In this document: piece after piece, positions 36,110 to 44,430 of the stretch | How positions within the stretch are numbered: position 1 is the first letter of the stretch | Layout of the letters: every line of letters begins with the position of its first letter | Source of the DNA: Falsiroseomonas selenitidurans | Lineage (GTDB): Bacteria; Pseudomonadota; Alphaproteobacteria; Acetobacterales; Acetobacteraceae | Assembly (NCBI RefSeq): GCF_012103215.1 | Contig: NZ_JAAVNE010000012.1 | Location: 62,001-126,000 of the forward strand | Length of the DNA: 64,000 nucleotides | Reading direction: 5' to 3' | Translations under genes and position numbers: made by a program | Notes under the pieces: generated by a model | What the model was told of the DNA's origin: nothing | Databases searched by the model: none | The model's input: only the letters and a program-made list of their open reading frames with translations

Positions 36110-36888
36110 TGCCGGCCGGTGAACTGGCCGGCCGCCGCGCCCTGGTCACCGCGGCCGGCCAGGGCATCGGCGAGGCCGTGGTGCGGCGGCTTCGCGCCGC
36201 CGGCGCCGCGGTTCTCGCCACCGCGCGTTCGCCGCGGCCCGATGCGGCGGATGAGCCTGCCTGGCTGGCCGCCGACATCACCACCGCGGAAGGCTGCGCG
36301 GCCATCGCCGCCGCGGTGGAGCGGGTGCTGGGCGGCCTCGACATCCTGGTCCATGTCGTCGGCGGCTCGGCGGCGCCCGCCGGCGGCTTCGCCGCGCTGG
36401 ACGATGGCGAGTGGCGGAAGGAATTGGAGCTCAACCTGTTCCCGGCGGTGCGGCTCGACCGCGCGCTGCTCCCGGGCATGATCCGCCAGGGTCATGGCGT
36501 CGTCGTGCATGTCACCTCGATCCAGGCGCGGCTGCCGCTGTATGATGCGACGCTGGCCTATGCCGCCGCCAAGGCCGGGCTCTCGACCTACAGCAAGGGC
36601 CTGTCCAACGAGGTGGCGCGGCATGGCGTGCGGGTGGTTCGCGTGGCCCCCGGCTTCACCGAGACCGCCTCGGCCACGGCGCTCATCGCACGCCTGGCCA
36701 GGGAGGCCGGCAGCGACGCGGCGACGGCCCGGCAGGGGCTCATGGACTCGCTCGGCGGCATCCCGATCGGCCGCCCGAACGCGCCGGAGGAGGTGGCCGA
36801 GCTGATCGCCTTCCTCGTCTCGCCGCGCGCGGCCACGATCACCGGGACCGAATACATCATCGACGGCGGCACCATCCCCGTCGCCTGA
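36109..36888 (+). CDS. Short-chain dehydrogenase/reductase
   Basis: 259 aa classical SDR. Nucleotide-binding [15 protein letters not shown] (about 14-28), NNAG-equivalent VVGGSAAP (about 83-90), catalytic Ser in VTSIQARLP (about 138), YAAAK (about 150-154), PGFTETASA, and the C-terminal [14 protein letters not shown]. Uses NAD(P)H on an unknown carbonyl or alcohol. ATG 36109 overlaps the preceding stop; GTG 36106 is an alternative. Probably controlled by the HxlR regulator upstream. Confidence 0.92.
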   Translation: MPAGELAGRRALVTAAGQGIGEAVVRRLRAAGAAVLATARSPRPDAADEPAWLAADITTAEGCAAIAAAVERVLGGLDILVHVVGGSAAPAGGFAALDDGEWRKELELNLFPAVRLDRALLPGMIRQGHGVVVHVTSIQARLPLYDATLAYAAAKAGLSTYSKGLSNEVARHGVRVVRVAPGFTETASATALIARLAREAGSDAATARQGLMDSLGGIPIGRPNAPEEVAELIAFLVSPRAATITGTEYIIDGGTIPVA

Positions 36889-36947
36889 CGGGCCGGGCGC
36901 CCGCCCGGTCGGCACCCCACGACGCCGTGACCGGCCCATGCTCGCTC

Positions 36948-36971
36948 GCCCGGGTGGTGTCGCCCGGGCGA
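36948..36971. terminator. Hairpin between convergent genes
   Basis: Perfect 8-bp stem CGCCCGGG (36948-36955) and CCCGGGCG (36964-36971) with an 8-nt loop, between the convergent SDR and permease stops. No T-run on either side. Confidence 0.45.
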
Positions 36972-36994
36972 TCCTTCAGGCGGCGGCCTCCCGG

Positions 36995-37822
36995 TCAATC
37001 ATGCCCGCGCGTCAGGCCGCTGACGAAGTGCCGCTGCAGCCAGAGGAACAGGGCACCGACCGCCAGCGTCGCCAGCAGCGCGACCGCCATCACGCGGTTC
37101 CATTCCATCTCCGTCTCGGACAGGAACTGCGTGGCGCCCACGGTCAGGGTCGTGTCCGCACCGCCCGGCAGGAAGGCGCGGGCGAAGAGGAAATCGTTCC
37201 ACGACACGATGAAGGCATAGAGCGCGACGGCGGCGATGCCGGGCATCGCCAGCGGCAGCGCCACGCGCCGCAGCGCGCCGAGATGACTGCAGCCATCCAG
37301 CAGCGCCGCCTCCTCGATCATCGGCGGGATGCTGTCGAAGAAGCCCTTCATCATCCAGGTGGCGAAGGGCGCGGCGAAGGCCAGGTTCGCGAGCACCACC
37401 GTGAGGGGCCCGCCGAGCAGCCCGGCGCGATGGAACATGACGTAGAGCGGCACGACCAGCAGCGTCGACGGCAGCATCTTCGCCACCAGGATCACCGTGC
37501 CAAGCCCGCGTGCCGCACCGCCCTGCGCCCGCGACAGCGCATAGCCCGCCAGGGTGGCGACGAGGACGACGGCCAGCGTCGTCAGCACCGCGATCAGCAG
37601 CGAGTTCCACGCCCAGCCGAGCGCGGGCGTGTCCCGAGCCACCGCGGTGATCGTCGCCAGGCTCAGCTCGCCCGGGTCCGGCAGCAGCCGCGGCGGCCAG
37701 ACCATGGTGACGGATTTCGGGCGCAGCGCGGTGATCAGCATCCAGTAGATCGGGAACAGCGCCAGGCAGAGCAGCAGGGTGATGCCCATGGCCATGCCGG
37801 CGCGGCGCGCAAGCCGCCTCAT
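36995..37822 (-). CDS. Carbohydrate-type ABC permease (MalG/UgpE-like)
   Basis: 275 aa with six TMs. FPIYWMLITALRPKS after TM1 and the EAA loop EEAALLDGCSHLGALRRVALPLAMPGI (about 183-210) are typical of the MalG half of CUT1 importers. ATG overlaps the stop of the partner permease (ATGA). Last gene of the importer; no ATPase follows, so a shared ATPase from elsewhere, for example 53104 or 45638, would be needed. Confidence 0.92.
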   Translation of the reverse strand: MRRLARRAGMAMGITLLLCLALFPIYWMLITALRPKSVTMVWPPRLLPDPGELSLATITAVARDTPALGWAWNSLLIAVLTTLAVVLVATLAGYALSRAQGGAARGLGTVILVAKMLPSTLLVVPLYVMFHRAGLLGGPLTVVLANLAFAAPFATWMMKGFFDSIPPMIEEAALLDGCSHLGALRRVALPLAMPGIAAVALYAFIVSWNDFLFARAFLPGGADTTLTVGATQFLSETEMEWNRVMAVALLATLAVGALFLWLQRHFVSGLTRGHD

Positions 37823-38724
37823 CCCCAGAAGCTCCGCATCAGCCGCCGCAGCGCGAAGCCCATCAGCAGCAGCGAGAGCGTGAAGGCGACGACGCCCTGC
37901 GCCGCGCCGAAGCCGATATCGTAGAATCGGAAGCTCTCGTTCCAGATCCGCACCGCGAGCGTCTCGGTCGCCCGCCCGGGCCCGCCGCCGGTCATGACCA
38001 AGATGGTCTCCACGTCGCGGATGGCGGCCAGCACGCTGAGGAAGCCGGTCACCACCAGCGTGTTGCGCAGCGCCGGCAGGGTGATGTGCCGGAAGCGCTG
38101 CAGCGGCGTCGCGCCATCCACCCGGGCGGCATCGTGAAGCTCGGCCGGCACCGCCTGCAGCGCCGCCAGCAGCATGACGGTGAAGAAGGGGTAGGCGTGC
38201 CAGGCCTGGGCCAGGATCACCATCGGCATCGCGAATTGATGGTGGACGAGAAAGGCGATCGGCTCGGCGATCAGGCCGATCGAGAGCAGCAGGTGGTTGA
38301 ACAGACCCAGATGCCCATCGGCCAGGAACATCCAGACCAGGCTGCCGATGCTGGCCGGGACCGCCCAGGGCAGGATGACCGCCAGCCGCACCGCGGCACG
38401 GCAGGGGAAGCGGCGATCGAGCAGCAGGGCGCTGCCGAGGCCCCACAGGATGGCCAGCCCGACCGAGCCGGTCACGAAGATGCCGGTATTGGCGAGCGAC
38501 TCCCAGAAGCGCGCATCGCCCAGCAGGCGCTCGTAATTCGCCGTGGTGAAGGCCAGCGGACGGTCGCGCAGGATGTCGAACAGGCGGACGCGGTGCAGGC
38601 TCAGCTCGAAGGTCAGCCAGATGGGCCAGGCCACCAGGACCAGGACCGTCACCGCGGCCGGCAGGGCGCAGAGGGCCAGCAGACGGGCCTTCTCCGCCTC
38701 CACCGCGCTGCGCCGCCGCCGCAC
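37819..38724 (-). CDS. Carbohydrate-type ABC permease (MalF/UgpA-like)
   Basis: 301 aa. First TM LLALCALPAAVTVLVLVAWPIWLTFELSL, then NYERLLGDARFWESLANTGIFV and the EAA loop HDAARVDGATPLQRFRHITLPALRNTL, standard for the MalF half. I chose GTG 38724, which starts 2 nt after the binding-protein stop; GTG 38703 is possible. Pairs with the MalG-like permease downstream. Confidence 0.9.
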   Translation of the reverse strand: MRRRRSAVEAEKARLLALCALPAAVTVLVLVAWPIWLTFELSLHRVRLFDILRDRPLAFTTANYERLLGDARFWESLANTGIFVTGSVGLAILWGLGSALLLDRRFPCRAAVRLAVILPWAVPASIGSLVWMFLADGHLGLFNHLLLSIGLIAEPIAFLVHHQFAMPMVILAQAWHAYPFFTVMLLAALQAVPAELHDAARVDGATPLQRFRHITLPALRNTLVVTGFLSVLAAIRDVETILVMTGGGPGRATETLAVRIWNESFRFYDIGFGAAQGVVAFTLSLLLMGFALRRLMRSFWG

Positions 38725-38726
38725 CC

Positions 38727-39980
38727 TCAGAAGACGGCGCGCGTCAGGTCGCGATGCATCTGCTCCGCAGCCCGCGCCGCATCCTGCCGCCCGGCGACCA
38801 TGGCGGTGACATGCTCGCCCACCACCGCGTTGAAGCGGGCGAACTCGCCTTCCTTGCCGCGCGGCATGAAGCTTCCCGTGCTCTCTGCCGCCGCCTTCTC
38901 GAAGATCGGCAGTTCCGGCCAGATGCGGCGCGCCTCCGGCGTGAGCATGCCGAGGCGCGCGGGCGGGTTGCCGCCGATCTCGGCGTATTTCTGCTGCCAC
39001 TCGGCCGACTGGATCATCGCCAGGAAGGCGAAGGCCGCGTCCTTGCGCTCGGGCGCCGCATCCGCCGGGATGGCCAGCACGTTGGAGGCGCCGGCCGCCT
39101 GGTTCGGCAGCGGCAGGGGCGCCACCTTCAGCGCCGGCTGCAGCGCCTCGGGGCTGTCCTTGCGATAGGCGGTACCCCAGGACCCGTCGATGATCATCGC
39201 CGCATTGCCCTGCCAGAACAGCTGGCGCGCCGGGTTGGTGTCGAGCCCGGGCGGCGTGGCGCCGCTGCGCAGCAGGGTCTGCACCACTTCCAGCGCCTCG
39301 CGCAGCACCGGCATCGGCAGCAGCCGCCCCTGCTCCACCCAGTCGCGGTTCAGCCCGGTGATGAGGTAGGTCAGATAGACATAGGTGCCGGAGGTATTGG
39401 CGGTCGGCCAGACCAGGCCGAACTGGTCGATGCGGCCGTCGCCGTCGCGGTCCCGCGTCAGGCGCTGCGCGGCCGAAACCAGCTCGGCCATGCTGGTCGG
39501 CAGCGCGACGCCGGCCTGCTGGAACATCGCCTCGTTGTAGAACAGCCCATAGGCGTAGCCGAGCAGCAGCTGCGCATAGACCCGCCCGTCGCGGCGCATG
39601 TCGCGCTGCGCCGGGATGAAGTCCTGCTCCCGCCAGCCGATGGCGGCGAGCCGCGCATCCAGCGGCTCCAGGAAGCCCTGGTCGGCGAAGCCGTAGAAGT
39701 AGCGCGCGCTGATGTGGCAGAGGTCGGGCGGATTCTTCGCGATGAAGCGGGTGGTCAGCTGCGCGTGGTGCGGCTCGAACGGCACTTCGACGAGGTTCAC
39801 GCGCAGGCCGGGGTTGCGCTGGCCGAACGCCTCCGCCGCCGCACGCCACCAGGGGCCGAAGCCCTCCCGCAGCTGGTAGGAGGGCATCTCCAGCACCAGC
39901 GGGCGGCGCTGCGCCAGCGCGGGCGCGGCCAGCACCGCGGTGGGCAGCGCCAGCGCGGCGCGACGTGTCAGTACAGCCAT
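38727..39980 (-). CDS. Extracellular solute-binding protein, family 1 (sugar/glycerol-phosphate type)
   Basis: 417 aa. Signal peptide MAVLTRRAALALPTAVLAAPALA, then LEMPSYQLREGFGPWWRAAAEAFGQRNPGLRVNLVEVPF, TRFIAKNPPDLCHIS, YAYGLFYNEAMFQQAGVALPTSMAEL and WQGNAAMIIDGSWGT, as in CUT1 binding proteins. Captures substrate for the two permeases that follow. Lies downstream of a possible Pho-type repeat (40037-40065), so a phosphorylated substrate is conceivable. Confidence 0.92.
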   Translation of the reverse strand: MAVLTRRAALALPTAVLAAPALAQRRPLVLEMPSYQLREGFGPWWRAAAEAFGQRNPGLRVNLVEVPFEPHHAQLTTRFIAKNPPDLCHISARYFYGFADQGFLEPLDARLAAIGWREQDFIPAQRDMRRDGRVYAQLLLGYAYGLFYNEAMFQQAGVALPTSMAELVSAAQRLTRDRDGDGRIDQFGLVWPTANTSGTYVYLTYLITGLNRDWVEQGRLLPMPVLREALEVVQTLLRSGATPPGLDTNPARQLFWQGNAAMIIDGSWGTAYRKDSPEALQPALKVAPLPLPNQAAGASNVLAIPADAAPERKDAAFAFLAMIQSAEWQQKYAEIGGNPPARLGMLTPEARRIWPELPIFEKAAAESTGSFMPRGKEGEFARFNAVVGEHVTAMVAGRQDAARAAEQMHRDLTRAVF

Positions 39981-40036
39981 CGGACCTGATCTCCTGCTCG
40001 CGACGCGGACACTAGGATGCGCTCGGCTGCCGACCG

Positions 40037-40065
40037 GTGACGGCTTGGCGGCAGGGTCGTGACAC
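40037..40065 (-). promoter_or_regulatory. Weak Pho-box-like repeat upstream of the 39980 importer
   Basis: On the minus strand GTGTCAC, CTGCCGC and CCGTCAC lie at 11-bp steps, separated by 4 nt each. The outer two match CTGTCAT at 5 of 7 positions, the middle at 4 of 7. Ends 57 nt before the binding-protein ATG. Confidence 0.35.
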
Positions 40066-40089
40066 ACCGCGGCGTGGTGCCGCCGCCAC

Positions 40090-40135
40090 GACAAGCGGTC
40101 GCCTTGTCCGGACCATGGCGCCGGGCGCGGCCCGG
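40090..40135 (-). terminator. Two hairpins after the class III PLP-enzyme gene
   Basis: CCGGG/CCCGG (40121-40135) begins 2 nt past the stop, followed by GACAAG/CTTGTC (40090-40108, 7-nt loop). Neither has a T-tract; they may end the 45380-40137 operon. Confidence 0.35.
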
Positions 40136-40136
40136 T

Positions 40137-41342
40137 TCAGTCGCGCAGGGCCTGCTCCAGCATGCCCGTCGCCTGCGCGATCTCCGCCGCCGCGATGACC
40201 AGCGGCGGCGACAGGCCGATCGCATCGCGCCCCTTGGTGGTGCAGGAAAGGCCGAGCGGTCGCAGCCGCGCCACCAGCGCCTCCGCCCTTCCCGCCCAGG
40301 CGCCTTGCAGCGGCAGCGCCAGCAGCAGGCCGAGCCCGCGCGGCGCGAGGCCGGTGGCCGCCGTCACCGCCCTGCGCAAGGCCGCGCCCATGGCCTCCGC
40401 CCGCGCCACCAGCCCTTCCGCCTCGATGATGCGCAGCGTCTCCACCGCGGCGCGGCAGGTCAGCGGGTTCTTCTCATGCGTGTAGTGGCCGAGATTGAGC
40501 TCCGGCGCCACGTTCAGCGCCGCATCGGCGATCACGGCCGCGATCGGCACCACCCCGCCGCCGAGCGCCTTGCCCAGCACCACCGCATCCGGCACCACGC
40601 CGACATGCTCGAAGGCGAAGAAGCGCCCGGTCTTGCCGAGGCCGGAGGGAATCTCGTCGAAGATCAGCCTGGCGCCCTGCGCGTCGCACAGCGCGCGCAC
40701 CGCGGCCCAGAGGCCTGGCGGCGGGACGTGGCAGTTGGAGCGCATCGGCTCCGCCACCACCGCGGCGATGCCGGTGCGGCTGGCGGCGAAGGCAGCGTGC
40801 ATCTCGGCCAGCATGCGGTCCGCATCCACCCAATAGGGCGTCACATGATGCCGCCCGGTCAATAGCGGGCCGAGCCGCGGATCGTGCCGCGCCGAGCCGA
40901 GGCCGAGCGCGCCCAGCCCATCGCCGTGATAGCTGCCTTCGAGGGAAATGCTCTCATGCCGCCCGGTCGCCACGCGGGCGAGCTTCAGCGCGATCTCCAT
41001 CGCGTCCGACCCGCCGGTGGCGAACAGCACCCGCCCGCGAGGCCCGTTTCCCTGCGTCCCGGGCCAGCGCGCCAGCAGCGCCTCCGCCAGTTCCACCGCC
41101 GGGGCGTTGGTGTGCCGGCGCGGGCAGAAGGGCAGCTCCTGCAACTGCGCCTGCAGCGCCGCGATCAGCCGTGGATGCGCGTGGCCGATGTGGTGCACGG
41201 TGTTGCCGTGGAAATCCAGCATCCGGTGGCCATCGGCATCCTCGATCCAGCAGCCGCCCACGGCGCGCAGCGCGGCGAGGCAGGGCGAGGAGCCGCGCTG
41301 GTGGAAGAAGGCCGCGGCGTCGCGTGCCACGAGATCGTTCAT
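40137..41342 (-). CDS. Class III PLP-dependent aminotransferase-fold enzyme; candidate aminophosphonate enzyme
   Basis: 401 aa. Class III fold: DADGHRMLDFHGNTVHHIGHAHP (about 35-57), FATGGSDAMEIALKLAR, SLEGSYHGDG, IFDEIPSGLGKTGR, and VLGKALGGG with the PLP Lys near 257. The usual class III DExQTG is DEIPSG here. It is the last gene of an operon with an aminoethylphosphonate-like importer. The known class III PLP lyase of (R)-1-hydroxy-2-aminoethylphosphonate (PbfA) is therefore a candidate; an ordinary omega-aminotransferase is the alternative. ATGA overlap with the upstream permease gene. Confidence 0.8.
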   Translation of the reverse strand: MNDLVARDAAAFFHQRGSSPCLAALRAVGGCWIEDADGHRMLDFHGNTVHHIGHAHPRLIAALQAQLQELPFCPRRHTNAPAVELAEALLARWPGTQGNGPRGRVLFATGGSDAMEIALKLARVATGRHESISLEGSYHGDGLGALGLGSARHDPRLGPLLTGRHHVTPYWVDADRMLAEMHAAFAASRTGIAAVVAEPMRSNCHVPPPGLWAAVRALCDAQGARLIFDEIPSGLGKTGRFFAFEHVGVVPDAVVLGKALGGGVVPIAAVIADAALNVAPELNLGHYTHEKNPLTCRAAVETLRIIEAEGLVARAEAMGAALRRAVTAATGLAPRGLGLLLALPLQGAWAGRAEALVARLRPLGLSCTTKGRDAIGLSPPLVIAAAEIAQATGMLEQALRD

Positions 41343-43399
41343 CGGAGCCCCGCCAGGCGGCGTCCGCCGCGTTGTTCCAGCCACCAGATGCCCGCCATCG
41401 CCACGCCGGCCCAGGCCAGGATCACCACGCTCTTCGCCGCCGCCTGGCCGAAATCGCCGCTGCCGGCATGGTTGAAGATGGCCACCGAGGCCAGCTTGTG
41501 GTCACCGCTGACCAGGAAGATGACGGAGGAGAGCGTGGTCATGCCGTCGACGAAGACATAGAGCGTGCCGAGCAGCAGGGCGCCGCGCAGCAGCGGCAGC
41601 GTGACCTCCGCCAGCCGGCGCAGCAGCCCCGCGCCGAGCCCCTCGGCGGCTTCCTCGATGGCGGGATCCATGCGCTGCAGGCTGGCGCGCGCCGCCAGCA
41701 CGGCGACGAACATGTTCCCGAACAGGATGTTCAGCACCAGCACCGCGCCGGTGCCGGTCAGCGCCAGGGATTCCAGGCCGAAGGGCAGGTTGAAGGCCAG
41801 GATGTAGCCGATGCCGAAGATCAGCCCCGGCAGCACCGCGGGCAGCAGCGCCAGGAAGGCCAGCACCTCCCGCCCCGGCGGGCGGATGCGCTCGATCACG
41901 AAGGCCAGTGCCACGCCCAGCGTGCCGCCGAGCGGCGCGGCCAGGGCGGCGACCCAGAGGGTATCCCAGACCACGGCGACGCCGCGCTCGCTGCTGCCAT
42001 AGCCGGTGCCGGCGGCGGCGAAATGCGCGAAGGTCGGGCGCCAGGCGACACCCCATTCCACCGTGAAGGCGCCGGCGACCACGGTCGCATAGACCGCCAG
42101 GATGGCGCCGGCGACCAGCAGCGCCAGCGCCCCCAGGCCGCCGCGCCAGGCCCTGGGCAGCGCCGCCTCCGGCGCCGTGCCCGCCCCCGCGCCGGTATCG
42201 TAGCGCTTGCGCCGGCCGATGCGCTCCAGCGCCAGGTGCAGGGCAAGCCCGGGCGCCAGCAGCAGCACGCACAGCGCGGAAGCGAGGCCGGTGTTCCGGA
42301 AGGCCGTCATCTCATCGTAGATGACGGCGGCGATCACCGGCACGTCGCGCCCGGCCAGCAGCAGCGGGTTGCCGAAATCCGTCAGGCTCAGGATGAACAC
42401 CAGCACCACCGCGCGCTTCAGCCCCGGCACGGCCAGCGGCAGCGTCACCTCACGGAAGGTCTGCGCGCGGGAGGCACCGAGGATGCCGGCCGCCTCCTCC
42501 ACCCGCCCATCCTGGCGGCGCAGCGTGTTGTCCAGCACGATGAAGGCGGCCGGGACGAAGGACAGCACCTGCGCCAGCAGCACGCCGGCGATGCCGTAGA
42601 TGTTGGTCTCGTCGGCATCAATCAGGCCGAGCCCCTTCTCCAGCAGCGCATCCGTGACCAGGCCGCGGCGACCGAACAGCATGATGATGGCGCTGGCCAC
42701 CAGCACCGGCGGGGCGACCAGCGGCAGCAGCGTCACGGCCCGCAGCAGGCCGGGCCAGCGCACCCCGCCGCGATGCACCGCGAAGGCCAGGGCGAAGGCG
42801 ATCGGCGTGGTGACGAGGCAGGCGAACAGCGCGAAGCCCAGGCTGTTCAGCGCGGCGCGGCGCAGATGCGGGTCGTCGAAGGGCGCGCGGTAGTGGTCGA
42901 GGCCGATCCGCCACTCCTCGCCGGTGCGCAGCGCCTCGAAGGCCTCGGGGGAAAGCTGGTCGCGGACCTGGAAGGCCAGGGCGACGCGCCGATGGCGCAT
43001 CACCGCGGCCAGCGGCAGCGCCGCCTCCAGCCGCGCCCGCGCCGCCGCCGGCAGGGCGGCGCGCGCGCCGGCGGCGGCCTCACGCTGCGCCTCGAAGGGG
43101 GCGGCGAGGTCCCAGGGCGGGGTGACGCCGGCAAGGCGGAAGGCGGTGGCCAGCGCCTCCACCTCCTCCTGCGGGTTCCGCGGCACCGACCAGCGCGCCA
43201 GGGCGGCCTCTCGCCGCACCTCCGGCAGCAGCGCCAGGGCCTGTTGCGTGGCCTCATGCAGGCGCCACTCCGGCATCGGCCCGGTGACGACGAAGCCGCG
43301 CCCCAGCACGGCGGCGATCGGCCAGAAGATGAACAGCAACACCGGCAGCGCGACCAGGGCCGCCAGCAGCCAGCCCGGCAGGCGGCGCCGCCAGTTCAC
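41339..43399 (-). CDS. ABC permease with two fused permease domains (FbpB / PhnU2-like)
   Basis: 686 aa. One N-terminal TM, a roughly 130-residue periplasmic insertion (about 45-180), then two binding-protein-dependent permease domains. EAA-type loops: EEAAGILGASRAQTFREVTLPLAVPG (about 303-328) and EEAAEGLGAGLLRRLAEVTLPLLRG (about 600-624). This fused arrangement is used by Fe(III) (FbpB) and 2-aminoethylphosphonate importers. GTG 43399 overlaps the ATPase stop (GTGA). Partner of the ATPase and binding protein just upstream. Confidence 0.9.
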   Translation of the reverse strand: MNWRRRLPGWLLAALVALPVLLFIFWPIAAVLGRGFVVTGPMPEWRLHEATQQALALLPEVRREAALARWSVPRNPQEEVEALATAFRLAGVTPPWDLAAPFEAQREAAAGARAALPAAARARLEAALPLAAVMRHRRVALAFQVRDQLSPEAFEALRTGEEWRIGLDHYRAPFDDPHLRRAALNSLGFALFACLVTTPIAFALAFAVHRGGVRWPGLLRAVTLLPLVAPPVLVASAIIMLFGRRGLVTDALLEKGLGLIDADETNIYGIAGVLLAQVLSFVPAAFIVLDNTLRRQDGRVEEAAGILGASRAQTFREVTLPLAVPGLKRAVVLVFILSLTDFGNPLLLAGRDVPVIAAVIYDEMTAFRNTGLASALCVLLLAPGLALHLALERIGRRKRYDTGAGAGTAPEAALPRAWRGGLGALALLVAGAILAVYATVVAGAFTVEWGVAWRPTFAHFAAAGTGYGSSERGVAVVWDTLWVAALAAPLGGTLGVALAFVIERIRPPGREVLAFLALLPAVLPGLIFGIGYILAFNLPFGLESLALTGTGAVLVLNILFGNMFVAVLAARASLQRMDPAIEEAAEGLGAGLLRRLAEVTLPLLRGALLLGTLYVFVDGMTTLSSVIFLVSGDHKLASVAIFNHAGSGDFGQAAAKSVVILAWAGVAMAGIWWLEQRGGRRLAGLR

Positions 43400-44430
43400 C
43401 GTGGCACCAGCGCCGGCGCCGCGATGGGCCGCAGCGCCAGCGCCTCGCCGGGGGCGGGGCGCAGGTGCCGTGCCGGCAGGTCGGCCGCGATGCGGGTGCC
43501 GCAGGGCAGCACCAGGCCCACGCGCAGCATGGCGCCCAGGAAGCGGGCCGATTCGACGATGCCGCGCAGCGGGCCGTCCGGGTCCGCGGCCAGTTCCTCC
43601 GGCCGCAGCACCATCAGGCAGGGACCGTCGGCGCGCGCCGCCGCCAGCGGCCAGGCGATGCCGAGCGCCTGCGGCACGCCTTGCACGATCTCGGCCTCCA
43701 GCAGGGTGGCCTGGCCGACGAATTCGGCGACGAAGCGGCTGGCCGGGCGCAGATAGAGGTCGGCCGGGGCGGCCTCCTGCTCGATCCGCCCGTCGCGCAT
43801 CACCACCACCCGGTCGGAGATCGCCAGCGCCTCCTCCTGGTCATGCGTGACATAGAGCGCGGTCATGCCGAGCCGGTCGGTCAGGGCGCGGATCTCGTCG
43901 CGCAGACGGTGGCGGATGCGCGCATCCAGCGCCGCCAGGGGTTCGTCCAGCAGCAGCATCCGCGGCGCCGGCGCGATGGCACGGGCCAGCGCCACGCGTT
44001 GCTGCTGGCCGCCCGACAATTCATGCGGGTAGCGGTCGAGCAGCGGCAGGATGGCGACCATCGCCGCGACCTCGCGCACCCGCGCCGCGCTCTCCGCCCG
44101 GGGGCGACCGGCGACGCGCAGCGCGAAGCCGATATTCTCGGCCGCCGTCTTGGTCGGGAACAGCGCGTAGGATTGGAAGACGAAGCCCATGCCGCGCGCC
44201 GCCGGCGCCGCCGCCGTGGCATCGGCGCCGTCGATCGCGACCCGCCCGCCATCGGGGGCGGTGAAGCCGGCGGCGATGCGCAGCAAGGTCGTCTTGCCGC
44301 AGCCCGAGGCGCCGAGCAGCGTGACGAATTCGCCCGCGCCGACGGCGAGGCTGACGCCATCCACCGCGCGGGCGCTGCCGAAGGCCTTGCGGACGGCCTC
44401 CAGCCGCAGCCGCGGCGCGGCGCCGCTCAG
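43396..44430 (-). CDS. ABC ATPase (Fe3+/aminoethylphosphonate type), possible CTG start
   Basis: 344 aa if started at CTG 44430. Walker A GASGCGKTT (about 37-45), Q-loop VFQSYALFP, signature LSGGQQQR, Walker B MLLLDEP, switch THDQEEALAISDR, then a C-terminal TOBE-like domain (LMVLRPEELA). No ATG, GTG or TTG occurs where the family's first strand (LRLEAVRKAFG) demands a start; the next GTG would remove it. CTG overlaps the preceding stop as CTGA, mimicking the ATGA/GTGA coupling of every other junction in this operon. The start is therefore an inference. Confidence 0.85.
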   Translation of the reverse strand: MSGAAPRLRLEAVRKAFGSARAVDGVSLAVGAGEFVTLLGASGCGKTTLLRIAAGFTAPDGGRVAIDGADATAAAPAARGMGFVFQSYALFPTKTAAENIGFALRVAGRPRAESAARVREVAAMVAILPLLDRYPHELSGGQQQRVALARAIAPAPRMLLLDEPLAALDARIRHRLRDEIRALTDRLGMTALYVTHDQEEALAISDRVVVMRDGRIEQEAAPADLYLRPASRFVAEFVGQATLLEAEIVQGVPQALGIAWPLAAARADGPCLMVLRPEELAADPDGPLRGIVESARFLGAMLRVGLVLPCGTRIAADLPARHLRPAPGEALALRPIAAPALVPR

